DNA from: Symbiodinium natans
Lineage: Eukaryota; Sar; Dinophyceae; Suessiales; Symbiodiniaceae
NCBI GenBank assembly: GCA_905221605.1
Contig: CAJNDS010000262.1
Location: 120,680-184,679 of the forward strand
Reading direction: 5' to 3'
DNA: 64,000 nt
In this document: piece after piece, positions 30,456-41,800 of the stretch
Layout of the letters: each line of letters begins with the position of its first letter
Position numbering within the stretch: the stretch's first letter is position 1
Position numbers and translations under genes: made by a program
Notes under the pieces: model-generated
What the model was told of the DNA's origin: nothing
The model's database searches: none
Seen by the model: the letters and a program-made list of their open reading frames with translations, nothing else

Positions 30456-32660
30456 CGGGCAGGGAGAGCCTTCGTTAGTTTCGGAAGAGATGCTTCGTTA
30501 GTTTCGGAAGAGATGCTGACGACCTCCGGCGAGGTTGCTGCAGTGTTCGCTTCCACAGGCGCAGCACAGGGCGAGGAGAGCAAGCACTCTAGGGGCAACA
30601 CTCGCTGTAGAAAAACAGCCATTCTGTGAGAAGTGTCAGGCCATTCCAAGTTGAAAACTGACCAAAAATGTTCAATGTTTTGGTTGGCCACCGAGGCCGC
30701 AAGAGCAAGCCGGATGGCGTCAAGGAAATGGGGAGGTCCGGCCTAAATTCTTGATAGTGCCTTTGCCCAAGTGTCTGTGTGCCCTGCAGCGTCATGCCTA
30801 GAAACGAATTCAGGCTGGGTTAGGCAAGCCTGGCCGTTTCCACGTCCGTGTGCTTAGCAGCTGCGGCCCATGCCTGCAAGGCTTCTTGGGAGGCTTGGCC
30901 GTAACTTGTGGCAGTCCACTGTGCGCGTCCATCACATATTTGGTGGTAGGGCACTTGGAACACCGATAAGATAAGCGCGGCCAGCCAAGAAGGCCACCAT
31001 GGCTGCAGGCGGCACATTGATCTGCAGGTCAGTAATTTTATTGTCAGATTTAGGAAAACCAACAACAATGGGCAGCCCTGCCGTGCGCTCCAGGGGACCT
31101 TTTTGGTGGAACTCGAATGCGAGCAGTAGTGCACCTATGTGTGCATGACAAAAGTGCTACAGATTTTGATACGATGCGTTTGGGTCACAACGTAGTTCGA
31201 CGGAACTCGCTTCTTTTTGCCCTGGAGCTCTGCGCAGGTGTGCAGGCCTGTTGGCTAGGAGTCCCACTTCAGGCGGAATGGGCTGTGCGAGAAGCCGGAC
31301 TGGAACTTGAGAAAAAAATGGCGGAGCGGAAGCAACATGATTGTAAAATAACTGCCGCAGATAACTGCGCTTTGGAAGTTTTACCTCGCACGCGCACGGC
31401 AATGCATCCACGAAGCTACGTCGCATGCGCATTTCGCAACAGTCCAGAAAAACACAGTTAGGCAGCGCTACCAGCAAGCCTCAAAAAAACATCCGACGGC
31501 CAAAAAAAGGTCGTGGCAAAACATTGCGCAGGCGGGATGGCTTGGCATTTGTCTTGATTGAGGCATAAGTAGAGAAACACACGTGTGTAATGCACATTAT
31601 GGAAGTTGAATGCGGAAGCAGCAGCAAGTGTGGCAAGGATAAGGAGACTTAGAACTTTGCAACTGCAGAGTGTGATCAGTTGGAAATGATTTCTTTAGGC
31701 AGGCTTCAGCAGCGGACAAGAGTGAGCAATTTCGTGCACCACGGCAGAAGATATTTCCATGTTATGGGTGCTCTGTGGGCGCTGGGGTGTGTCGTGCGCG
31801 AAACTGTGGGGAATGCGTGACGTGAGGTACGCAAGCCCATCAACGATTCTGACAGCTGCATGCCCCGCATTGAAGGACTGGAGGTCTTAGACGGTGTTGT
31901 GCCAGTGAACCGTCAAGAAGAAGAAAAAGAACACATTTGTGCTGCAAGCACTTCGCAGATCCCGAGAAAGTTACGGCAGAAGGAAATAACCGTGCGGTTC
32001 TTAGGATCGAGCCAATGAGCAAGTTCTTGTTTTATCTGTGCAATGTTGACACACTTGAAACTTCGCATGATGGGCAAATATCAGCGGGGCCACCTAAATT
32101 TTAAATAAACATCTGCCGATTCTGCAGCTCCAGGCATGGTTTTGGTCGGCAAACACAAACGCTGGTTTGGAAAAGCAACTCCGGAAGGCGCCAGTCAAGC
32201 TGCAGGTCCTTGTCGGTGTTTTCTGTGGAAAGAAGGCGCCCTTCAAGCTCGGGAAGTTGACCAACGTGGCTCAACGTTTTCTGCTGTTGCGCAGAGTCGT
32301 TTGCTGGACATTGCAGAATGAAAGCTTTTGGCAGGCTTGGGCTTTGAACAGCAAGGATACCTACTGTACAGGAACGGCTTGTGCTCCTGGCGAATCAGCT
32401 GTTGCCGAGCACCCTCATTGGGGTTCTAACAATGGTCAGGTTGTGGGGCTGGTGAACGGATGCCACAAGTGCATTCGCGCATGCTTGGACATATTTTGGC
32501 GCTGTCTCCAATCTCAGTTTTTGCGGCAGTTAACGCGCCGTTGATGGGTCAGACCTGTCTATACAGCATTTTGAATTTATAGCACCATACCCTGGTCTTT
32601 GCCACAGCCAAACAGACGTATGTTTTGGAGCAGCAAGTGCTTGCGTGTGAGAGAGTGACA
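30456..32660. other. Intergenic stretch, no gene seen
   Basis: Short ORFs only, none with recognisable motifs or repeats elsewhere in the window. There is a small tandem TTCGTTAGTTTCGGAAGAGATGCT duplication at 30472-30513 and A-rich patches near 31917-31935. Composition is less GC-rich than the retroelements. Confidence 0.5.
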
Positions 32661-32741
32661 GAGTGTCTGTGAGTGTGTGAGGATGAGAGTGAGAGCGAGA
32701 GCGAGAGCGAGAGTGAGAGTGAGAGTGAGAATGAAAGTGAG

Positions 32742-32827
<86 letters not shown>

Positions 32828-32865
32828 AAAGAGTGAGGAAGCGAGGACGACGGAGTGAGAGAAAG
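32660..32865. repeat. GA-rich microsatellite (GAGAGT/GAGTGA)
   Basis: Imperfect hexamer repeats GAGAGT, GAGAGC and GAAAGT run from about 32686 to 32830. The frames give Ser-Glu or Arg-Val repeats that I regard as non-coding. Confidence 0.9.
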
Positions 32866-33081
32866 TGATGCAGTGACGGGCAGCGGAGGAGTGGTGAAGC
32901 CATGGGACCCCACGTGATTTCTATGTCTGCCAACTTTTCTTCGGCGCCTAACAGAGCATAGGTCGTCTTTGAACACTTGTAACAATGTTCAGTTTAGAAG
33001 ATAAGCGACTTGGGAAAAACCTGGATTAAAATTCTGGTCGGTCTTCGGATCTGGCCTCATTACCCTACGTCTGCTGTGCGT

Positions 33082-33427
33082 GGGGACCCTTTCAATAGTA
33101 TTATAGGGTCCCGAGTCCCCATGGCCACAAATGCATTTTTCCGGGGAAAAATACGCCGTGAGGCGAAACAGAGTGAAGATATGAATGAATGTGAAGTGAA
33201 CGCCCAAGTACTATTATTATATTATTACTGCGGGCTTCATACTATATTAATATTAGCCCGCACTATTAGTATATTAAAGCGTGAACATAGTGAGCGCCCT
33301 AATGATTATATCCTAGATCCAGAGGTGAAAGCATAAAGTGAGTAAAAGGGCGCATGAATATACTTATTATAAGCCCTTTTGCGTACAGCATTTTGGGGGC
33401 CATTTTAGTTCTTTTTATACGGCCCCC
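33082..33427. repeat. Cluster of five perfect GC-stem, AT-loop hairpins
   Basis: Stems are GGGACCCT/AGGGTCCC (33083-33090, 33105-33112), GCGGGCT/AGCCCGC (33230-33236, 33255-33261), GCGCCCT/AGGGCGC (33294-33300, 33347-33353), AAAAGGGC/GCCCTTTT (33344-33351, 33373-33380) and GGGGGCC/GGCCCCC (33395-33401, 33421-33427). Loops are AT-rich. Stems three and four overlap, so they are alternatives. No gene is seen. Confidence 0.7.
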
Positions 33428-33492
33428 TTGTTCCCTTAACTAAATACGAAGAGAGAGAAGCGAACGAGGGAGTGAAATGAACTAATTTCACA

Positions 33493-33690
33493 ACAAGGCC
33501 ACAACAGGCCACAAACGTGTGTTTTTGAGGCCACATCAGGCCACAACAGGCCACAAACGTGTGTTTTTGAGGCCACGTCAGGCCACAACAGGCCACAAAC
33601 GTGTGGTTTTCAGGCCACGTCAGGCCACAACAGGCCACAAACGTGTCGCAACAAAGCAAGACCGTGTGGGTTTGAGGCCACATCAGGCCA
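33493..33690. repeat. Minisatellite, ~42-base units rich in AGGCCACA
   Basis: About four units of AGGCCACATC, AGGCCACAAC, AGGCCACAAAC, GTGTGTTTTTG with minor changes; the last is degenerate. No gene is supported. Confidence 0.85.
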
Positions 33691-33850
33691 ACTTGTTTGG
33701 TTTCGAGATTGTTTTTTGGGGCTTGATTTTCAGCAAGTCCTAGGAGACCAAGTCGTTCCTGTACTGTACACATGTTTGCCAGTTTACGCGACTCCAAATC
33801 TGGGGTCGAAAAATCTAGGCAATTCTGGCTTCGCGTGTGTGGGCCTCCCC

Positions 33851-34218
33851 TGTAGTGAAGAAGTGCGTGTCAGAACTCTGAGGTTCTGTCTTGTTGCAAC
33901 TCACTCCGTGTCCCCGCCACTTCGTTCGTTGCCGTTGGACGTGTAGGATGGGAGTAGGAGTGCAGAGTGGACTCTGAAGCTTCGCTGTTTTGCTGTTCGG
34001 AAGTGACCTGAAGTCCCCGAGGTGTAGACCAAAGCAGTTGCATTGCTCTTTTGCTTTACCTCCTTTGTAGAACAAAGTTGAGATGGAATTCGTAGCTTTT
34101 TGGAGCCCTTAGCTCTTGGAGAGAGCTTGCTGCAAGAACTGAAGCTTGCTGAACACTTTGGTGTTTGGCTCAAGTGCGAAGTGAAAAAGAGACTGCTGCG
34201 CGAGCTCTGCTTTTCACA
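33851..34218 (+). repeat. 5' LTR of right copia, shortened to 368 bases
   Basis: Begins TGTAGTGAAGAAG and ends TTTTCACA. In the left LTR, TGTAGTG and AGTAGTG bracket about 220 bases absent here, so a deletion between GTAGTG repeats explains the difference. The first 15 LTR bases (TGTGTAAAATTCACC) are also missing, replaced by GGGCCTCCCC. Confidence 0.65.
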
Positions 34219-34230
34219 TGGTAGCGGAGC
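34219..34230 (+). other. Primer-binding site, initiator-Met-tRNA type (right copia)
   Basis: TGGTAGCGGAGC directly follows the CA end of the LTR, identical to the left copy. Confidence 0.7.
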
Positions 34231-34272
34231 ACTGAGAGTGACTCCAGCGCCTGTGTTCAGTACCTCCACGCC

Positions 34273-35859
34273 ATGGCGGCTCCTGAGCAAAGCGGAAGTG
34301 TGCATGGAAGCCCGCAGGGTTCTCCGGTGCACGTGCCGTTGACCGCTGAAGCAGTTCCTGTCCCTGACAACACTCCCGAGGAGGAAGCCTTGCTGTTTGG
34401 AACCGGTGAGACTCCGGTAGGACAGCAACCGAACCCCTTTGCTGCCTTTGGAACTCAAGGAGTTCCGACCTCAACGCCAGCGACGAGTTCACAGCCAGCC
34501 ACCGCTCCAGGTGGTGGTTCTGTTGGAGAAAGTTTGGTGGTTGAGATGCTGCGAGTAATGCAGCAGCAGCAGAGACAGCAGGAAGCCATGATGGACCAGT
34601 ACAGGAAGCAGTTGGAACAGAACCAACAGCTTGTGGCCACCATGCTCCGTCGCATGGACAGCGAAGAGAAGAGGAGGAACGATGCCGAACTTGCAGCTGC
34701 TGAAGCTAAAGCCAAGGCGGAAGCCGCAACGGCATCTGCACCGAGTGACCCGTTCCTCGCTGCAACTTCGTCCACAGGAAGTTCCCTTCCTTCTTCAAGG
34801 CCTAAAGATACTGGAAGTTCATCTGGTGGATACGTTTCCAACCGTGCCGACAAGTACCTTCCACAGCTGCCTGTCATAGCCCACCAGGAGATGGGTAGAG
34901 ACAGAATGCGAGAGATTGAGGCCTGGCACGGCTTCCTGGAGACGATGAGTTCATGGTTGGCCCTGCAAGACGAGGCCTACGTGAACGAGCTTCGACTCTG
35001 CATCAGTGTCAAGGACGAGATCCGACAGGACCGTTTGCCTCCTGACACTGCAGCTCGGTCGGCGAAGTTGTTTTACCTGCTTTCGCAGAGCTTGGCGAAG
35101 TGGGAGCGTGGTTTGGAGTTGCTTCGAAGCTGTAGCAAAAGGCAGAGCATGTCTGCTACCGGCTACGAGGCAGTTCGCACCTTGCACCTGAACTACTCCA
35201 TTGTGTCTCGAATGGAGGCCGTCTACGTGAGAGACGGTTGCATGAAGTTGCATGCCCAGTGTTCGGGGCTCAAGAAGCCCATGGACATCATCAGACACTT
35301 GGAGGACGAGATCGCCAAGGCGGAGATCAAGTTGAGCAACTTCCACGAGCTAAAGCTCTCCGAGGCAGATCGTTGCTCCATCCTGCTGCAGGCCGTTTCA
35401 CATCCGGCGAGACAGTATGTGGCGCTGCACGGCAACGCCAACAGCTGGAGTGAGCTCACGAAGAGCCTCAAATACTTCGAAGAACAGCTAAGGATGTGCG
35501 ACGTGCCGACTGCAGCCAATCGTGGAATGGACGGCAAGCTTTGCGACCATTGCGGCAAGCATGGTCATGTGGCAAAGGATTGCTGGTCACGACAGCGTGA
35601 GGCTGGTGAGAAAGGCGGCAAAGGCGGCAAGGGCGGCCAGGGAGAGTCGAAGAGTGGAAAGGGCACTGGTGGCCCTAAAGGACAAAGGTCACCCACTCCG
35701 AAGCTCGCTCTCCAACGCCGAAAGGAAAGCCCACCTCCAAGGGAGAGAAGGGTGAAAAGGGAGAGAAAGGCGGGGGCAAGGGCAAGAAGAAGAAGAACCG
35801 CGCCCGGGCTATGGGAGAACCAGAGTCCGAGGCGGAAGCAGAGCCTACACAGGGTGTGA
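34273..35859 (+). CDS. Copia Gag, right copy
   Basis: The 528-residue frame starts MAAPEQSGSVHGSPQGSP. It has a Pro/Ser-rich N-terminus and a Gln-rich helix, then a Gag domain running without the left copy's frameshift through YLLSQSLAKWERGLELL. The CCHC knuckle CDHCGKHGHVAKDC lies near 35545-35590. After SPTPK at about 35703 a 7-base deletion, compared with the left copy, shifts the frame; the last ~50 Arg-rich residues are not the original sequence. In the intact element Gag should read straight into protease. Confidence 0.85.
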   Translation: MAAPEQSGSVHGSPQGSPVHVPLTAEAVPVPDNTPEEEALLFGTGETPVGQQPNPFAAFGTQGVPTSTPATSSQPATAPGGGSVGESLVVEMLRVMQQQQRQQEAMMDQYRKQLEQNQQLVATMLRRMDSEEKRRNDAELAAAEAKAKAEAATASAPSDPFLAATSSTGSSLPSSRPKDTGSSSGGYVSNRADKYLPQLPVIAHQEMGRDRMREIEAWHGFLETMSSWLALQDEAYVNELRLCISVKDEIRQDRLPPDTAARSAKLFYLLSQSLAKWERGLELLRSCSKRQSMSATGYEAVRTLHLNYSIVSRMEAVYVRDGCMKLHAQCSGLKKPMDIIRHLEDEIAKAEIKLSNFHELKLSEADRCSILLQAVSHPARQYVALHGNANSWSELTKSLKYFEEQLRMCDVPTAANRGMDGKLCDHCGKHGHVAKDCWSRQREAGEKGGKGGKGGQGESKSGKGTGGPKGQRSPTPKLALQRRKESPPPRERRVKRERKAGARARRRRTAPGLWENQSPRRKQSLHRV

Positions 35860-38800
35860 TGGCGATGCGCTTTGCCCAACGAAGTCCTGAACTGAGCCTT
35901 TCTGAGTCGTCTGAGCGTAGGGTAGGTTTTTCACTCGACAAGCAACGTTTGGGACCTGTTAGCAACTCTTTGACTGCAGGGGATGTAGAGCGCGTCTGCG
36001 CCAGCTTTCAGCTAGAACCGAGAGACGTTTGGTTAGTGGATTCTGGAGCCACGTGTCATGTGGTTTCCTCTGAACACCTCAGCGGATTCAGGGTGGTCAA
36101 GAAGCACGAGAGAGAGGTCACTCTGTACAACGCTTCAGGGGGGAAGATTCCCGTATCGGACGTCGTCGACTTAGAGGTCGTTTTCGGTGATTGTAGCCTT
36201 CTTTTGACTGAGGTTCTCGTTGCGGAAGTGACGTTTAACGCCATTAGTCCCTGGGCGGCGGTGGAGAAAGGGTGGAGAACGTATCTCTACAAAACCGGGT
36301 CTAGGTTGTACAAAGGCAAACGCAACGTGAAACTCGTATCCGCTAATCGGGCCTGGTGGGCTTTGAGCGGGGGTCGCCGCCAGAAAGCGGGGAAAGGTCG
36401 TTCTCCGCGCCAGCCTTCGGGTTCGGACATGGAAATAGACGCGATTACCTGCCTGCAGGACTCTGTTGTTAAGCCACAGCCAGGACCGAGCATCCTCAAG
36501 AAAGCGACGACAGGAGGAAAGAAGGCGGAAGTCGAGAAGCCACAAGGAAGAGAGAGCGGTGATTGCCGGCATGCTTTGCTTGAGACGCCGTTTGCTTTCT
36601 TGCTGCGAGGGCTTAGAGCCGAAGTATCCCCGAAAGTGGTCCCTGAAGTTCTTCAAGAATACCCCGCAAGCACCCTGAGCGTGTCCGAAGTACACAGAGC
36701 TTACCCCGAAACACCCCGAAAATGCCCGAAAGTACCCCGAAAATGCCCTGAAATGGCCCAGAAGTCTTTAGGAAAGTCTTGCTGGCATGTTTTGGCATGG
36801 TTCTTGGCATGGCTTGTGGCATGCTTTGTGGTGTGTTGGCATGAGAGTTTTGTTTTCGAAGAAGGAAGGATCGGCGCATGCGGAGCGCAGCTCTGTTTTG
36901 GGGGTTGGAAGAATGACGCGCTAGACGCGCGAGCCAAAAAGAGCAAGGAGGAGATGTTTTACCATGAGTTTCAAGGGTCCCAAGCCTTAACGCAAGGCAG
37001 CGCTGGCATGTTTGGCATGTTGTCTTGTGCTTGCGCTGGGCATGACGTCCCTAGAACCCTGAAGCATGGCACGTGTGCTTGTGTGTGGCATGACGATTCG
37101 CTCCCCTTGCTTGCTGCCAGAAGCAGAAGCGGCAGCAACCATGGCCCTGGAACCTTGACATGGCTTGACTTGATTTGTTTGGGATGGAGTGGCCAAGAGA
37201 CCTCAAAAATAGCCGACCTGTGTCGTCCCTTTGGAAATCTGGCCACAGAGGGCGTAGAGGGGATTAGGCGCTTCTCACTCCTGCCTAAACCCTCCGGAGA
37301 AACGCCAGCAGCAGGGATTAGGCCCCTCTCACTGCTGCCTAAACCCTCCGGAGAAACGCCAGAAGGGATGAGGCCCTTCTCACTCCTGCCTAAACCCTCC
37401 GGAGAAACGCCAGCAGCAGGGATTAGGCCCCTCTCACTGCTGCCTAAACCCTCCGGAGAAACGCCAGAAGGGATGAGGCCCTTCTCACTCCTGCCTAAAC
37501 CCTCCGGAGAAACGCCAGCAGCAGGGATTAGGCCCCTCTCACTCCTTCCTAAACCCTCCGGAGAAACGCCAGAAGGGATGAGGCCCTTCTCACTCCTGCC
37601 TAAACCCTCCGGAGAAACGCCAGCAGCAGGGATTAGGCCCCTCTCACTGCTTCCTAAACCCTCCGGAGAAACGCCAGCAGGGATTAGGCCCTTCTCACTC
37701 CTGCCTAAACCCTCCGCAGAAACGCCAGCAGTAGGGATTAGGCCCCTCTCACTGCTGCCTAAACCCTCCGGAGAAAGGCCAGCAGGGATTAGGCCTCTCT
37801 CACTCCTTCCTAAACCCGCCGGAGAGAGGACAGCAGGGATTAGGCCCCTCTCACTGCTGCCTAAACCCTCCGGAGAAAGGCCAGAAGGGATTAGGCTTCT
37901 CTCACTCCTTCCTAAACCCTCCAGAGAGAGGACAGCAGGGATTAGGCCCCTTTCACTGCTGCCTAAAACCTCCACAGGACGGACAGCAGGGATTAGGCCT
38001 CTCAAACTTGCGACGGCGCGTCCAGGTACGTGCTCGTTCCCGGTTAAATTCATAGGAGTGGTCATCGACATCGCGATGGTGTTCCTCATCCTGATCTTCA
38101 GTGCCTTGGCTGGGGTCGTTATTTCGGGTCTGTGGAAATTGCTCGAAAAGCTGTTTCAGAGAGACTCCACGAGAACCCCTAAGATGAGGAGGATTAAGCC
38201 CCGACAAGGAGGATGTTGGATTCGTATTCGCACCCGAAAATGCTTCAAGCGTGTTTGCGTAGAACGAATCTTGTTGGTTGGTAGGAAAAGCCCGAAAGCC
38301 CCAACTAAGGGAAAGCCCAAAACCTTAGAGTTGTTGGCTTGTTTGCGGCATGTGTGGCATGTTTTGGCATGGTGTCTTGATGTGGCATGCTTTGTGTTGA
38401 AGGGAAATGATGAGAGAGTGCCGGAAGGAGGCTTAAAGCAGCCATTGACTGGGCATCTGCGGATGCTCAGAGGGCTGCCCCTTCCAGGAAGTGGCACAGG
38501 CTCTGATCCCTTAATCCTGGACCGTGATGATGGGGAGCCGTCGTCTTCGTCTAACCAACCGAATCGTCCCCCACAAAACCCTGAACAACCTCCTGAAGCC
38601 CCAGTTCCACAAGGAGAGGAGATTGAAGAAAGGATCCCTTTGCGAAGCCATGCGCTTCAGGTACATAGATCCCGAGGTCATTTTCCCTATGACTGCGAAA
38701 GAAGCTGCTGCTCTAGCAAAGGCAAAGTCCCGGCCAGGAGACTGAAGAGGCAGCTACAGAAGGAGAATCAAACCATTGGGGTCGATTTCTATTATTTTGG

Positions 38801-41800
38801 GAAACTGAGGGTTCTTCTTCTTGTACATGTTGCGTCCCGGTACTCAATGTCTATCCCCGCCATGGAACTACACGACCCGAACTTGTTATTCAATATCGAT
38901 CGGTTTATCCGCGAAATTGGATTGCACCAAAAGACTTTAACGTTTCGGTGCGATAACGAACAGGGTCTGATATCCATGTGCGAGAGGGTCGCGGCGCAGA
39001 GGCGCGAGAACCCTACGATTGTAGATGTTGTGCCAGGATACCGTCCGCAGTCTAAAGGTGCTGTGGAAAGGCAGGTCTCTGCGATGAAGCAGGGATTTTG
39101 GTCGATATGGCTCGACCTAGAGGCGGAGATAAAGCGTCGACGACCTGCTGAAGAAGGTGGCGCTGCTTGGCAGTTACCTTTAGGTGGAATGTTGTGGCAG
39201 ACTTGTTTGCTGTACGCCGCACACAGTTTCAACTTGTGGAACTTTGACAGCAACAATAGTACCACAGCAATAGACAGGTTGCACGAGGAGATAGTCCAAA
39301 GGACTAGGACGCTTCCCTTCGGCTGTTCTGCGCAGGCCAAAGTTGGCGGTTCCAAACGACATCTAGAAAAGTTCCGGGGAGCCAAGACGGTTCGAGTGAG
39401 CTATCTGGGCCCCGTCCATCCTAGAGGTGGAGGTGTGTATGGAACTGTCATTGGAGGAGATGGAGAGATTGAGGTCTTTCCAGCGTGTCGTGGGATCTTT
39501 GAACGGGACGAACCCACGTACGACAGCCCAGCGTTGGAGCTGTTAGCTAAAGCTAATCCTCTTGTGCTTGATACGCAGGACCCCGAAAAGCCTTTGCTGT
39601 TTGAACCGCCTGCGGAACCCATTGTTCCAAAAGAAGAAGAGATTGAAGCCCCAGAGGATGAAGAAATGCTTCCTGATTATGTCCCGGATTACGAGCCCAC
39701 AGAAGTGGGATCTGAAGGTCATGAGGGGGTAGCAGGTGGCGATCTTCCTGAACCTGACATGGAGGACATGGAGATTGATTGGTTGACGGATCATTATCTT
39801 CAGAAGTTAGGTGAAGGACCTGACTGCCGCGCTGTGAGCAATCAAGCGGCGTCTTCCTTTGAGCTTAAGTTTGGAGGGAGTAGAATCTGTTGTCAGGTCC
39901 CCCAACAAGCTGTGTCAGAGACCTCTGGTGAGCTGTTAGATCCCAAACTCCTCTATCTGTCCATGAAACTGGAACTAGAAGAATTGGAGTCGTTCAACGT
40001 AGGAGAAGTTGTGAGCGAGCGAGAAGCGTACCGACTTGCTAAGGAGAGCGGAAGAAGAGTTCTTTCGAGCCGTTGGGTCAATACGGTTAAGAAGCCGGGT
40101 CTTTACCGCTCTAGACTTGTTGTCCGCGATTTTGCCGCTATGGGCGGCACCACGCTCGCTGAGGGGATCTATTCTCCTACCACCAGCCTGGAAGGGCTGC
40201 GGCTCCTACTTTCTGTCCTATGTAGAAAAGGGTCTGTGCTGTCCTGTGACGTCTCGGTAGCCTTCATGCACGCCGCTATTGCGCGGCCGGAGTTTGTGCA
40301 GCTTCCGAGTAACATAGGAAACGCAAAGACTGGCGAAAGGGTCTTCTTGAAACTGTTTCGTGCCATGAACGGGCTTCGAAGTGCCCCGCTTTCTTGGTAC
40401 AAGGAGCTGTCGGCGTACTTGGGAAACCAAGGATTCCAGCAGATCTTGGACCCTACAATCTTCCGCAAGAAAACCAAGAATGGTTTGGTGATTGTCCTCT
40501 TTTATGTTGACGATCTGTTAATTTGGGCCGAGAACACCGCCGAAGCTCGAAAGGTGTATGAAGACCTGAAGAAACGCTACAAGCTTAAGCTAACAGGTGA
40601 GCTCTTGGAAGGAAAACCAGGTGAGGTGTCTTTCTTGGGACGTAGGATCTTCCGGAAGAAGACCGGAGAGCCCTGCGTATACTTTGGCTTGGACGCTAAG
40701 TACCTGAGGTCTTGCTGTGAGGAGTACGGAATCACTAAGGTGGCGCCGAAGCTTCCACCATTAGAGCGGCGGTATGCCGACCTCCTCAAGAAAGGACAGG
40801 ACACACCTCTTACGCCAGAGGCGCACGAGCGCTATAGGCGTACCTTGGGACGCCTAGCCTGGGCGTCGCTTTCAAGACCTGATTTGCAGTATGTATGCGG
40901 TTTTCTAGGAAGACACCAATCAGCCCCCAATGAAGCAGCCGAAGCTTGTATGAGGGATGTTCTGAGGTGGGTGTCTGGTTTACCGCATAAGGTCCAAGTG
41001 TTCCCCTCACGTAGAGAGCTTTTAGCCCCTGATGAGGACCGAGAGTCAGTGTCGTGTTTTGTTGACGCGTCTTGGGGTTTGAACTCTGTGAGTGGTGGAA
41101 TTGTGACCTGGAACAACTGTTGCTTGAAGACGTTCAGTCGGAAACAGACGACAGTAGCTTTGTCATCGGCAGAAGCCGAGCTAGCAGCACTGACTGAAAT
41201 CGCAAGAGAGGGATTGTATATATCTCTGTTGGTGCAGACGATGGTGGAGGGGATGCCTTCTGACTCGCAGGAAGGCCGATATCAGTTGCACGCGTACGGG
41301 GACTCTGAAAGCGCCCTGTCAATAGCGCAAATGAGTACCCTCCTTAGGAAAGTCCGCCACATAGAGTTGAGAGCGGCTTTTCTCCAACAACTAGTCGCCA
41401 AGGAAAGATTGACGCTGGAGTATATACCGGGGAAACTCAACCCCGCAGATGCTCTAACGAAGTCCCCAACTGCGGAGAATTTGGTCAGTCTTTGTGAGGC
41501 CGCTGGCCTCATTACCGAGCCAGAATCGTGGTCGTCGATCTCCGAAGAAAACGTCGAAGAAGTAAGAAATGAGCCCAATATCACTGAGGAAGTATCTTCG
41601 AACGCAGTAAGGTCCTCTCCGCTGGAGGTTCCTAGCTCCTGGATGGAGGCCGCGACGGCAGTGGCTAGAGGAACAGTGTCGCTCGTCGTTCTGGAGCTTT
41701 GCTGCGAAGAGTCGAGTGCTATAGCGAGAGCGTGTGCTCGAGAGAAAGGCGTAGCGTACTTCGGAGTGACTCGGGAAATCAATCTTCTGAGTAAGAACAC

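Noticed and set aside
32673..32868. Ser-Glu or Arg-Val repeat protein
   Set aside because: Pure translation of a GA microsatellite.
37257..38006. CRISPR-like array (regular 51-54-base repeats)
   Set aside because: There are no unique spacers, the repeats are coding, and the context is a eukaryotic retrotransposon.
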